DNA from: Prado023 sp963706885
Lineage (GTDB): Bacteria > Actinomycetota > Actinomycetes > S36-B12 > CAIYMF01
Direction of reading: 5' to 3'
NCBI GenBank assembly: GCA_963706885.1
Contig: CAVPNX010000031.1
Span: 186,001 to 250,000 of the forward strand
DNA length: 64,000 nt
Part shown: positions 34,962-45,484 of the stretch, one piece after another
Layout of the letters: each line of letters begins with the position of its first letter
How positions within the stretch are numbered: position 1 is the stretch's first letter
The notes under the pieces: generated by a model
Database searches by the model: none
Seen by the model: the letters and a program-made list of their open reading frames with translations, nothing else
What the model was told of the DNA's origin: nothing
Made by a program: the position numbers and the translations under genes

Positions 34962-35711
34962 TCACGGCCACCATCCGCGCGCCAGGAGGAGGTCGCGGAG
35001 CACGGTGGGACGGTCAGTGATCAGGCCGTCGACCCCCAGGTCGAGAAGTTCGGCCATCTCAACGGGGTCGTTGATGGTCCAGACGTGGACCTGGACGCCG
35101 CGGTCGTGCGCGCGGTGGACGAAGCGCGGGGTGACCAGCGGCACGCCGCGGGCCCGGTGGGGCACCTGCGCGGCGCACGCGGGCGAGCGCCCCGGGGCGC
35201 GCAGGGCGAGTCGGGTCACCTCGGAGGGACCCATCGAGGTCGCCAGTCGTGGCCCCGCCTGGCGGCGCAGGGTCGTGAGCCGGGAGGTCGAGAACGACGC
35301 GGCACACACGCGGTCCCAGGCGTCGGCATCGGCCACCGCCCGCAGGAACGGCGCGACCGCGTCATCGGACTTGATGTCCACGTTGAAGTGGACGCGAGGC
35401 CAGCGGCGCAACGCCTCGGCCAGGGTCAGCGGCGCGTGTCCGTCGGCCAACCGCGCCGATCGCAGCTGCGCCAGGGGCAGCGCGGACAGGGCCCCGATGG
35501 AGTCGGTCGTGCGATCGAGGGTGGCGTCGTGGAAGACGACCGCATGCCCGTCGATGGTGGCGCGCACATCGGTCTCGATCCACCGGAAGCCGAGGTCGAC
35601 CGCGTGCTGGAAGGCCGTGGGCGAGTTCTCCGGCGACTCGGCCGCGCCCCCCCGATGGGCCATGGCCAGGGGGTGCGCTCCAGCGAGGAACGGGTGCGTC
35701 GCCGTCGACAC
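34962..35711 (-). CDS. Glycerophosphodiester phosphodiesterase
   Basis: A 249-residue TIM-barrel GDPD that hydrolyses deacylated phospholipids to glycerol-3-phosphate and an alcohol. The catalytic and metal residues are in AHRGGAAESPENS (His, Arg, Glu), WIETDVR (Glu-x-Asp) and VVFHDATLDRTT (His). No signal peptide is evident, so it probably acts in the cytoplasm. The ORF abuts the S8 protease gene upstream: the protease stop codon begins at 35712, one base beyond this ORF's first base at 35711. Confidence 0.92.
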   Translation of the reverse strand: MSTATHPFLAGAHPLAMAHRGGAAESPENSPTAFQHAVDLGFRWIETDVRATIDGHAVVFHDATLDRTTDSIGALSALPLAQLRSARLADGHAPLTLAEALRRWPRVHFNVDIKSDDAVAPFLRAVADADAWDRVCAASFSTSRLTTLRRQAGPRLATSMGPSEVTRLALRAPGRSPACAAQVPHRARGVPLVTPRFVHRAHDRGVQVHVWTINDPVEMAELLDLGVDGLITDRPTVLRDLLLARGWWP

Positions 35712-37277
35712 CTAGCGACGGACCTTCAGGAAGTCCGCCTTGCTGGAGGTCCACCGACCGTTCGGCTGCTGCACCTTCGCCCGCCACCAGCCAGTCCGCG
35801 GCGGGATGGAGGTCAGGGTCGCACGGCCGTCGGCACCGGTGGCCACGACGGACACCTGGCGGTACTTCCGCGCCCCGGAGGGTCGGAACTCGAAGCGCAC
35901 CTGGGTGGGGACCGGCTCGGGTCGCCAGATCCCGTCGGGGTACCGGGCCTGGACCCGGACGGTGAAGCTCGTCGGCCGCCCACGCCGGCCCGGCTCTCCC
36001 ATCGCATCGAAGGCCTTGAGCCGGAGCCGGGCGTTCGCCGGAAGCCCTGAGGCCGTGAGGGCGGTGGCCGCGGCAACGGCGCTGTCGGCGCGCAGGATCC
36101 CCTGTCCGAGCTGGTCGTCGCGCCCGTTGCCGCTGACGTCGTCGGCAGCTGTCATCTGCACGACCGAGGCGGCCTCCGCGGCATTGAGCGCGGGGTTGAC
36201 CGACAGGACCAGGGCCACGGCGGCTGCGACGTGTGGTGCGGCGAACGATGTGCCGGACTCAACGCTGAAGTCGGGACCCGGGACCGCAGCGAGCACCCCC
36301 TCGCCGGGGGCGGCGATGTCGATGTGCGGGCCGGTGTTGGAGAACCCCGAGGGGTTCCCGGAGGCGTCGACGGATGCCACCGCCAGGACGTTGGGGGAGG
36401 CAGCCGGGTACTGGACCTTGTTGCCGGTCAGGTAGCTGTTGCCGCCGGCGGCGACCACGACCGATCCCTTGGCGAATGCGTAGGCACAGGCCTGGTCGAG
36501 GACCGGGTCCTGGTCGGGGCCGCCGAGGGAGAGGTTGATGACCCGAGCTCCCGCGTCGGCGGCCGCGATGATGCCGCGTGCCACGGTCGCGCTGTCCCCG
36601 AAGCCCGCGGGATCGAGCGCTGAGACCGGGAGGATGGTCGCCTGCGGAGCGACCCCGGCCATGCCGGAGTTGTCCAGGGAGCCCGCGATGATGCTGGCCA
36701 CGCGGGTGCCGTGGCCGTTCTGCTCGGGGGCCGGGGTCAGCGCTGGGAGGAGATCGATCTCGGGCAGGACCCGCCCGGCGAGATCGGGGTGCGCGGCGTC
36801 CAGGCCGGTGTCGATGACGGCAACGACGACGCCGGCACCCTGGCTGATCGCCCACGCATTCCTGGCTCCCACCATGGGCAGGTTCCACTGCGATGGCTCG
36901 AGCGGCTCGGGGACGGTCATGTCGAGGGTTCGCAGCCGTGACGTGGGGGCGGCGACGACGCCCGGCTGGGCCTCGAGGTGGGCGACCAGCTCCTCGGCCT
37001 GCGCCGCCGTCTCAGTACGCAGCTTCGTCACCGTCGGCGGCCCCGAGCCGTCGTCGACCAGGACCGTGACCTCGTTGCGCGTCGACCGGAGGTTACGATC
37101 GGTGTCGGTCACGTCCTGCGCCTCGACCGGGAGCGCGGCGCCATCGGGAAGGGCGAGGACGTCGGACACCTCGACGGGGGGCGCCGGCGGAGGCTCCTCA
37201 GCCGAGGCCGGGGACATGCCCAGGGTCAACACCACCGCCGCGGCGCCCGCGACGAACGGGCGGATGGACCGGGGCAC
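35712..37277 (-). CDS. Secreted subtilisin-like serine protease (S8)
   Basis: A 521-residue subtilase with the triad VVAVIDTGLD, NGHGTRVASI and SGTSFAAPHVA, and oxyanion AAGGNSYL. A signal peptide (PFVAGAAAVVLTLGMSPASA) and an inhibitor-I9-like propeptide of about 90 residues precede the catalytic domain. The C-terminal 100 residues form a beta-rich extra domain. GTG 37277 is preferred over the upstream ATG (37313) because AAGGAG lies 6 bp before it. No membrane anchor or sorting motif is seen, so it is probably released. A possible iron box lies about 83 bp upstream. Confidence 0.9.
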   Translation of the reverse strand: MPRSIRPFVAGAAAVVLTLGMSPASAEEPPPAPPVEVSDVLALPDGAALPVEAQDVTDTDRNLRSTRNEVTVLVDDGSGPPTVTKLRTETAAQAEELVAHLEAQPGVVAAPTSRLRTLDMTVPEPLEPSQWNLPMVGARNAWAISQGAGVVVAVIDTGLDAAHPDLAGRVLPEIDLLPALTPAPEQNGHGTRVASIIAGSLDNSGMAGVAPQATILPVSALDPAGFGDSATVARGIIAAADAGARVINLSLGGPDQDPVLDQACAYAFAKGSVVVAAGGNSYLTGNKVQYPAASPNVLAVASVDASGNPSGFSNTGPHIDIAAPGEGVLAAVPGPDFSVESGTSFAAPHVAAAVALVLSVNPALNAAEAASVVQMTAADDVSGNGRDDQLGQGILRADSAVAAATALTASGLPANARLRLKAFDAMGEPGRRGRPTSFTVRVQARYPDGIWRPEPVPTQVRFEFRPSGARKYRQVSVVATGADGRATLTSIPPRTGWWRAKVQQPNGRWTSSKADFLKVRR

Positions 37278-37359
37278 GGCGGACTCCTTGTGACGGGTAG
37301 TGCGTTCTGGCACCAGTATGGCGGCCCATGCGCGTAGCGGTCCCGCCCATGTCGTTCGG

Positions 37360-37378
37360 TCAGGCTAAGGCGACCTAA
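37360..37378. promoter_or_regulatory. Possible IdeR/DtxR iron box
   Basis: The 19-mer TCAGGCTAAGGCGACCTAA matches the actinobacterial iron-box consensus TTAGGTTAGSCTAACCTAA at 13 of 19 positions. It lies between the divergent subtilase and ChrA genes. No iron-uptake gene is adjacent, so this could be chance. Confidence 0.3.
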
Positions 37379-37475
37379 ACCCGTTCCCCCTGCCCGTGGG
37401 ACATGATGGGGCAGTGTCCGACCGCCCGTCCAGTGCCCCGGCGGGATCGGGGGCGCCGACACCGCCGACGAGGGG

Positions 37476-38630
37476 GTGGGCCGGGCCTTCCTGCGCCTGG
37501 GTCTGTCCTCCTTCGGCGGCCCCGTGGCCCACCTGGGGTTCTTCCGCACCGAGTTCGTCGGGCGACGGCGGTGGCTGGGGGAGGCCCAGTACGCCGACCT
37601 CGTGGCCCTGGCGCAGTTCCTGCCCGGCCCGGCCAGCTCCCAGGTGGGGATGGGGATCGGGTTGCAGCGGGCGGGCATCCCGGGCTCGCTGCGTGCCTGG
37701 CTCGGGTTCACCCTGCCCTCGGCTGTCCTGCTGATCGCGGCGGGCATGGCCGTGGGCAGGGGTGTCGGCGTGCCCGGGGGAGTGGCCGCCGGGCTGAAGG
37801 TGGCCGCGGTCGCGGTCGTCGCCCAGGCCGTGGTGCTCATGGCGCGATCGTTGTGCACGGGATTCGTGAGGGCGGCGATGGCTGTGGTCTCGGCGGCGGC
37901 GGTCCTGGCCGTGCCCACGGTCTGGATGCCGTCCGTGGTCCTGGCGGTCGCTGGGGCAGTGGGCCTGCTGCTCGTCCGCGATGTCGAACCTGGTCCGGGC
38001 GACGGGGATGCGTCCAGGTGGCCCCAGCTGCCCCGCTGGGTCCCGCCTGCGGCGATCACAGGCTTCCTGACCCTGCTCGTCGGGTTGCCGATCCTGGCCC
38101 GGCTCTGGCCGGAGGAGTGGCTGGTCCTGGTTGCCGGCTTCTACCGCGCTGGGGCGCTGGTGTTCGGTGGCGGCCATGTCGTACTGCCGATGCTCGAGGA
38201 GGTGGTGGTCGGGTCCGGTGCCCTCACGCAGGCGGACTTCGTGGCCGGCTACGGCCTGGCCAACGCTGTTCCCGGGCCCCTGTTCACGTTCGCCGGCTAC
38301 CTCGGCGCGGCAGCCGGGGGGCCGGTCCTGGGCATCGTGGCACTGGTCGCGATCTTCCTGCCGGGTTGGCTGCTGGTGGTCGCCGCCCTCGGGCACTGGC
38401 ACCGACTGGCCGGTCAGGTGCGCGTGCGCCGGGCCCTTGCGGCCGTGAACGCGGCTGTGGTCGGACTCCTCGCCGCCGCCCTCTACGACCCGGTCTGGAC
38501 CAGTGCGGTCACCGGGTGGGCGGAGCTGCTGTTCGCCTGTGCCGCATTCGTGGCGCTCGTGACATTCCGGATCGCACCGCACCTGGTCGTCCTCGGCTGC
38601 GCCCTGGCGGGGTGGGCGCTGCTGGGTTGA
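37476..38630 (+). CDS. chrA: Chromate transporter, ChrA/CHR family (long chain)
   Basis: The 384 residues hold two CHR domains in tandem: FGGPVAHLGFFRTEFVGRR and AQFLPGPASSQVG in the first, FGGGHVVLPMLEEVVV and ANAVPGPLFTFAGYLG in the second, with about 12 membrane spans. The family exports chromate, driven by the proton-motive force. The GTG at 37476 gives a family-like N-terminus. Another frame from GTG 37414 would add about 20 residues if a G-run near 37468 contains an error; this would need a missing base and is less certain. Confidence 0.88.
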   Translation: MGRAFLRLGLSSFGGPVAHLGFFRTEFVGRRRWLGEAQYADLVALAQFLPGPASSQVGMGIGLQRAGIPGSLRAWLGFTLPSAVLLIAAGMAVGRGVGVPGGVAAGLKVAAVAVVAQAVVLMARSLCTGFVRAAMAVVSAAAVLAVPTVWMPSVVLAVAGAVGLLLVRDVEPGPGDGDASRWPQLPRWVPPAAITGFLTLLVGLPILARLWPEEWLVLVAGFYRAGALVFGGGHVVLPMLEEVVVGSGALTQADFVAGYGLANAVPGPLFTFAGYLGAAAGGPVLGIVALVAIFLPGWLLVVAALGHWHRLAGQVRVRRALAAVNAAVVGLLAAALYDPVWTSAVTGWAELLFACAAFVALVTFRIAPHLVVLGCALAGWALLG

Positions 38631-38719
38631 CCCGGCATCGCGGGGGCGGTGTCGGGGCGCCAGCGGTGAACTGGCACCCTAGAACCGGTCGCCTGGTCCA
38701 GGTGGTCCGAGGAGGCGCG

Positions 38720-39787
38720 ATGCAGCAGGAGCCGGTGCACCGGGCCGAGGTCCTCATCCACGGCCACCGGGTGGCCTACCGGGTGGCCGGTGATCCGACG
38801 CTGCCGGTTCTCGTGCTGATCCACGGCATCACCAGCAGCAGCGCGACCTGGGATCCGGTGATCCCCGCCTTGGCCGAGCATGCACATGTCATCGCCCCTG
38901 ATCTCTACGGCCACGGCGCGTCCGACGTGCCCGGGGCGGACTACTCCCTGGGTGGCTTCGCGACGCAGGTCCGCGACCTGATGGACTGCCTGGGCCATGA
39001 CCGAGCCACGATCGTCGGCCACTCCTTGGGTGGCGGGGTGGCCATGCAGTTCGCCTACCAGTACTTCGAGCACACCGAGCGCCTGGTCCTGGTCGACAGC
39101 GGGGGATTCGGCCGCGAGGTCAGCAGGGCCCTGCGCGCCGGCACGATGCCCGGGGTGGAGCTGATCCTGCCCGTGATCGCCAACCGGCACGTGCGCAACG
39201 CCGGGGTCGCGGCCTCACGAGTGCTGTCGCGGATGCCGGTGCGCCCCCGGCCCCGGCCCTCCACTGTCGAGGTCGTCCGCGGCTACTCGAGCCTGTCCGA
39301 GAGCCCGTCCCGGGCGGCGTTCGTGCACACGCTGCGCAGTGTCGTGGAGCCCGGCGGCCAGCGGGTCAGCGCCGTGGACCGGCTCTACCTCACGGAGGGT
39401 CGCCCGACCCTGATCGTCTGGGGCGCGCGTGACACCGTGATCCCAGTGGCCCACGCCTACCACGCACATGAGGTCATCCCGGGCAGCCGCCTGGAGATCT
39501 TCGAGCAGTCCGAGCACTTCCCGCACATGGACGAGCCGTCCCGGTTCGCCCGCGTGCTGCTGGAATTCCTGACGAGCACGCAACCGATGCACCTGGACCG
39601 GGCCACCATGCGCGAGCGGATGGCTCAGCGCACCCGCGAGCACCACGAGGCCGGCGAGCGTGAGGCAGCCGCGCAGCTGGCGCGTGAAGCCGCGGAGCTG
39701 GAGATCGCCGGGCTGGGGCTGGCGGGTTCGGGGCCGGACGATTCCGAGCCAGCGGGTGTGGGGGAGTCGGGGCCGGCGGACACCTGA
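38720..39787 (+). CDS. Alpha/beta-hydrolase fold protein
   Basis: The 355-residue protein begins at ATG 38720, preceded by GAGGAGG, although the frame is open upstream across chrA. The hydrolase core (about 30-280) shows LIHGITSSSATW (oxyanion), the nucleophile elbow GHSLGGGVA, acid in WGARDTVIP and histidine in SEHFPHMDEP. The last 65 residues are a helical, Ala/Glu-rich tail. Family includes esterases and epoxide or C-C hydrolases; the substrate is unknown. It ends 4 bp before the CIRCE-like palindrome. Confidence 0.85.
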   Translation: MQQEPVHRAEVLIHGHRVAYRVAGDPTLPVLVLIHGITSSSATWDPVIPALAEHAHVIAPDLYGHGASDVPGADYSLGGFATQVRDLMDCLGHDRATIVGHSLGGGVAMQFAYQYFEHTERLVLVDSGGFGREVSRALRAGTMPGVELILPVIANRHVRNAGVAASRVLSRMPVRPRPRPSTVEVVRGYSSLSESPSRAAFVHTLRSVVEPGGQRVSAVDRLYLTEGRPTLIVWGARDTVIPVAHAYHAHEVIPGSRLEIFEQSEHFPHMDEPSRFARVLLEFLTSTQPMHLDRATMRERMAQRTREHHEAGEREAAAQLAREAAELEIAGLGLAGSGPDDSEPAGVGESGPADT

Positions 39788-39790
39788 CGA

Positions 39791-39817
39791 CTGGCACTCT
39801 CCATGCCAGAGTGCTAA
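39791..39817. promoter_or_regulatory. CIRCE-like operator (HrcA site), orphan
   Basis: CTGGCACTC - nine bases - GAGTGCTAA matches the CIRCE consensus TTAGCACTC-N9-GAGTGCTAA at 16 of 18 positions; the two mismatches are in the left arm. CIRCE is bound by the heat-shock repressor HrcA and normally precedes groESL or dnaK. Neither is present here. Confidence 0.7.
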
Positions 39818-39947
39818 GGGCGAGCCGTCCAGGTGCTCACGCTGACCTTGCCGGTCGCCAGTCGGCCAGGCCGCGCCGGATCCTGGCGGACTCCGGTTCG
39901 CTGGAGCAGGTCTCGTTGCCGATCCCTGACGTGAGCTGACGGTTCCC

Positions 39948-39998
39948 GGATCGCGTCGGCTCTGCGCCGATCGTGGGCGTCCGGAGCCGACGCGATCC
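39948..39998. other. 15-bp perfect inverted repeat with 21-nt loop
   Basis: GGATCGCGTCGGCTC at 39948-39962 pairs fully with 39984-39998, and flanking GGTTCC/GGAACC arms can extend the stem. It may be a bidirectional terminator for the two convergent genes or part of a structured RNA; no T-run follows. Confidence 0.6.
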
Positions 39999-40043
39999 CG
40001 GACGGAACCCAGTGGACCCGACACGATCCGGAGCCCTGCCCAC

Positions 40044-40065
40044 AATGTGACCGATAAGGCACATT
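40044..40065. other. Inverted repeat AATGTG-N10-CACATT
   Basis: A 6-bp perfect inverted repeat around a 10-bp spacer in a locally AT-rich stretch. It has the size of a dimeric regulator site, but no start codon of a believable gene lies next to it. Confidence 0.35.
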
Positions 40066-40136
40066 ATGTAAGGTAGCGAGAAGGGGCGCCTCCCCTGGTG
40101 TCTCCCCAGCCCTACCGCGGGTGGTGACGCCCGAGG

Positions 40137-40892
40137 CTATGCCGCCGCAAGGAGTCGATCCGCTGTGTCGGCGAACTCCGCTGGGTGGCGCAGCATCCAT
40201 CCGTGGTTGCCGGCGACGACCCGGGTGGATGCTGACGGTGCGGTGCGCAGTCGACCTGCAGGAACGATCGAGTCATGGTCGGCAAGGACCAGGTGGGCCG
40301 GCACGGCTCGTCGGTGCAGGGTCGTGAGCTCACCGGTCAGGTCCGCGGTCTTCGCGGCATAGGCCGAGAGGGTCAGCGGCAAGGGGTTGCGCAGGACCGC
40401 CGTCACGGAGTCGGAGGCCCTGATCGCCAACTCCTGGTTGAACTCCATGACCATCCCGCGGGCCAGGGCCATCCAGGACCACAGCGACGATCCGGCTCCG
40501 CCCACGGGGCAGATCAGCAGGAGGGCGGCGAACGTCGTCAGGTCGGCCGCTGCTGCACGGGCCGCGATCCCGGCGCCGAATGAATGTCCCGCCACCGGGA
40601 CGGGCTCCCCCTGCAGCGGCCCGAAGTGATGAGCCTGGGCGATGAACTGCGCGTAGCCCGCGAGGGTCGATCGACTCAGTGGCAGGGGCTCGGAGTGTCC
40701 GAATCCGGGCAGGTCGCACGCGTGGACCGACCATCCCGATCCGGCCAGGGCGTCCAGGGCCCTGCGGTACCCGGGGAGCATCATCCCCCAGCCATGCACG
40801 AACAGGATCGGGCGACCGGCGGGGTCGCCGTACCGATGCCACCCGACGCGACGGCCACCCACCGTGAATGTCGTCGTCGTTGCGGGGGCCAT
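40137..40892 (-). CDS. Alpha/beta-hydrolase fold protein
   Basis: A 251-residue cytoplasmic hydrolase. Seen are FVHGWGMMLPGYRR (oxyanion), CDLPGFGHSEPLP, the nucleophile elbow VAGHSFGAGIAAR, LVLADHDSIVP (acid) and GNHGWMLRHP (histidine). The pattern resembles small-molecule esterases and lipases of the BioH/MhpC type. It is not closely related to the other hydrolase across the CIRCE region. Substrate unknown. Confidence 0.85.
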   Translation of the reverse strand: MAPATTTTFTVGGRRVGWHRYGDPAGRPILFVHGWGMMLPGYRRALDALAGSGWSVHACDLPGFGHSEPLPLSRSTLAGYAQFIAQAHHFGPLQGEPVPVAGHSFGAGIAARAAAADLTTFAALLLICPVGGAGSSLWSWMALARGMVMEFNQELAIRASDSVTAVLRNPLPLTLSAYAAKTADLTGELTTLHRRAVPAHLVLADHDSIVPAGRLRTAPSASTRVVAGNHGWMLRHPAEFADTADRLLAAA

Positions 40893-40971
40893 GCCTGGTG
40901 TATCGGCCGGCGAACCTCGCCGGTGTACCGGGTCAACCCGACTGCGGCGCTGTGGACCCCGGGAACGACGA

Positions 40972-41001
40972 GAGGGCCCCCACCTTCCGGTGGAGGCCCT
41001 C
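40972..41001 (-). terminator. Terminator of the cold-shock gene
   Basis: GAGGGCC-CCCACC pairs with GGTGG-A-GGCCCTC around a TTCC loop, 18 bp downstream of the cspA stop on the minus strand. A TCTCGTCGTT stretch follows in the direction of transcription. Confidence 0.6.
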
Positions 41002-41018
41002 CCAAGACTGAGCGGCGG

Positions 41019-41222
41019 TCAGACGACGCGCACGTTCTCCGCCTGCGGGCCCTTCTGGCCCTGCGTGATGTCGAACTCGACGCGCTGGTTCTCGTCCAGC
41101 GAGCGGTACCCATCGGCAACGATCGCCGAGAAGTGGACGAACACGTCCGGGCCGCCGCCATCCTGAGCGATGAAGCCGAAGCCCTTCTCGCCGTTGAACC
41201 ACTTGACTGTGCCTTGTGCCAT
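41019..41222 (-). CDS. cspA: Cold-shock protein CspA family
   Basis: A 67-residue single cold-shock domain that binds single-stranded RNA and DNA. RNP1 (NGEKGFGFI) and RNP2 (DVFVHFSAI) are intact and the start MAQGTVKWFN is canonical. ATG 41222 is preceded by AAGGAAACAAGAAA. The frame is open for 54 more codons upstream but that part is not conserved; the stretch 41223-41400 is more likely a long 5' leader, as in other cold-shock mRNAs. A hairpin terminator follows. Confidence 0.95.
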   Translation of the reverse strand: MAQGTVKWFNGEKGFGFIAQDGGGPDVFVHFSAIVADGYRSLDENQRVEFDITQGQKGPQAENVRVV

Positions 41223-41429
41223 TTTCTTGTTTCCTTTGTGTGTGCTGGTTCTGCAGGGCCAACGCAGTGCCGATCCCTGGGCTGCGTCGTTGGGCGGCCA
41301 GATAATCAAAAGGCCCGACGGAGTCATCCGCGGGCGTCCCAACAAGTGGCGAAACCTGCTGTTGCAGCACGTCAACGGTAGCACGGATCTGCCGCGCCGT
41401 GACGAACGTGGCGCCGGGCGAGTCCTGGG

Positions 41430-41927
41430 TCAGGCCGTCGGGCCCTCCTCGCGCACCCGGCGCACGGCTGTCATGGCCGCATCCAGGTCGGCCAACCACT
41501 CGCTCTGGTGCTGCCCGACCAGGCGCACGCACCACGCCAGGGCGTCCGAGCGGGATCGGGCGACGCCGGCCTCCACCAGGGTGTCCAGGACGATGCGCTG
41601 GGGCTGGGCCAGGCGGGTCATCACCGGAACCGACAGCCGGGTGAAGACCTCAGCGGTCTCCCCGCAGGTCGCTGCCCACGTGACCTTGCGACCGGTGCTG
41701 GCCTCGAGCTCCCTGGCGATGGCGATGCGTGCGGCGCGAGTCTCCTCGCGGAACCGGCGGATCCGTCCGGACTGTCCCTCGGTCGAGCCGGACGCCGGCG
41801 CCTCGATCGTGCCGTGGATGGTGATCTCCTCCCGGTCCCCCACCACCGTGAAGGACTCGAACCACTCGTCGGGAAGCCGCCCCTCGAGCCAGCTGTGAAT
41901 ACCCTGTTCGTCTGTTGGTGTTGTCAT
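41430..41927 (-). CDS. Hypothetical protein with ribbon-helix-helix-like C-terminus
   Basis: A 165-residue soluble protein that I cannot assign to a named family. The N-terminal half is mixed (WLEGRLPDEWFESFTVVGD, EITIHGTIEAP) and then an Arg/Ala-rich helical stretch, two cysteines and a C-terminal segment LDTLVEAGVARSRSDALAWC that resembles ribbon-helix-helix regulators. The ATG is directly preceded by GATTACATCATTAC with no Shine-Dalgarno box, so the mRNA may be leaderless. An AT-rich promoter-like patch is unusual for this genome. Confidence 0.7.
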   Translation of the reverse strand: MTTPTDEQGIHSWLEGRLPDEWFESFTVVGDREEITIHGTIEAPASGSTEGQSGRIRRFREETRAARIAIARELEASTGRKVTWAATCGETAEVFTRLSVPVMTRLAQPQRIVLDTLVEAGVARSRSDALAWCVRLVGQHQSEWLADLDAAMTAVRRVREEGPTA

Positions 41928-41966
41928 GTAATGATGTAATCACAGCTCGCGAGCGGTGTCAACGGG

Positions 41967-44548
<2,582 letters not shown>

Positions 44549-44594
44549 GCTGCCCGTGCGACCGGATGGCGGGCTAGGGCCGGAGGGCCCCCGT

Positions 44595-45462
44595 TCAGGG
44601 GGCGGCTGGGTCCGATTCGGCCAGCCACTCGAGCAGGGTGCGGGTGACCTCCTCGGGTGCCTCGTTCTGCACGAAGTGCCCAGCTGACCCGATCGGAACC
44701 ACGGTGGCCTCGTTGGGGAACGCCATCGTGGTGCGCAGGGCCTCGCGCGCGACCATCTCCTGGCCGAGGAAGGCGTCATGCACGCCCCAGATGACCAGGA
44801 CGGGAACCGCGATCGGCGCCAGCTGCGCCCGCTTCCCGCCCACCGCACTGCGGAACGCGGCCCGGTACCAGTTGACCGGGCCACGGACGTCGTCCTCGGT
44901 CGCGAACGCCTCGGCGTAGGGCGTCAGCGCCTGCGCGGTCCCACACCTGCCGGACATGGGAGCCGCCCCGCAGCATGCCCGGCATCGAACGGCTGACGAA
45001 CCGTTCGGGCAGCACCGGGAGCTGGAAGAAGAAGATGTACCACGACTTGCGCAGCTGCCTGGGACTTCGCAGCAGGTGAGCGGCGAGGACCCGCGGCGGT
45101 GGGCAGTTCATTGCGACCAGCGCACGGACCCGATGCGGATACAGCTGGGCGACCGTCCACGCCACTGCCCCGCCCCAGTCGTGGCCGACCACGACCGCGT
45201 CCTCGGCGTCCACGGCATCCAGCATCGCGATCACGTCGGCCGCCAGGTCGGCCGTCGCGAAGGACCCGTCCTTCGCGGAGCCGGCGTACCCGCGCTGGTT
45301 GGGCGCGACCACGCGGTACCCCGCGGCGGCCAGGGCGGGGATCTGGTGGCGCCACGAGATGTTGAGCTCCGGGAAGCCGTGGAGCAGGATCACCACCGGC
45401 CCGTCCTCAGGGCCGTCCAGGATCGTCTCGAAGTCGCCACGGGCGGTTGTCAGGAGGGTCAC
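44595..45462 (-). CDS. Alpha/beta hydrolase, epoxide-hydrolase-like (one frameshift)
   Basis: The 5' part shows LLHGFPELNISWRHQIPAL, NQRGYAGSAK and the nucleophile elbow GHDWGGAVAW with an aspartate nucleophile, as in epoxide hydrolases and haloalkane dehalogenases. The C-terminal part is in another frame (NWYRAAF, VIWGVHDAFLGQ, SAGHFVQNEAPEEV with the catalytic histidine). The break is near 44945; one extra base explains it and gives 288 residues. It probably hydrates epoxides. The next gene upstream is a sirtuin. Confidence 0.85.
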
Positions 45463-45484
45463 GGGATGATCCTGTCGGACCGGT

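Larger units (their letters stand above)
39788..40136. other. 349-bp intergenic region between convergent hydrolase genes
   Basis: No reading frame in this stretch looks coding. It contains, in order, a CIRCE-like operator (39791-39817), a 15-bp perfect stem-loop (39948-39998), an AATGTG-N10-CACATT inverted repeat (40044-40065) in a short AT-richer patch, and a weak AGGGG/CCCCT hairpin just downstream of the minus-strand hydrolase. Both flanking genes end here, so none of these elements is upstream of a recognisable gene. Confidence 0.7.

Noticed and set aside
37414..37475. Extra 20-residue N-terminus for chrA
   Set aside because: Joining it would need a missing base, the opposite sign to all other breaks, and the family N-terminus is complete from 37476.
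37403..38719. N-terminal extension of the hydrolase frame through chrA
   Set aside because: The translation is low-complexity Arg/Gly/Pro and overlaps the well-supported chrA frame. Homology begins at ATG 38720 with a good ribosome-binding site.
39837..40064. Possible anti-sigma-type histidine-kinase fragment on the minus strand (SEPESARIRRGLADW)
   Set aside because: Only about 15 residues look suggestive and no further ATPase motifs follow in any frame, so chance is more likely.
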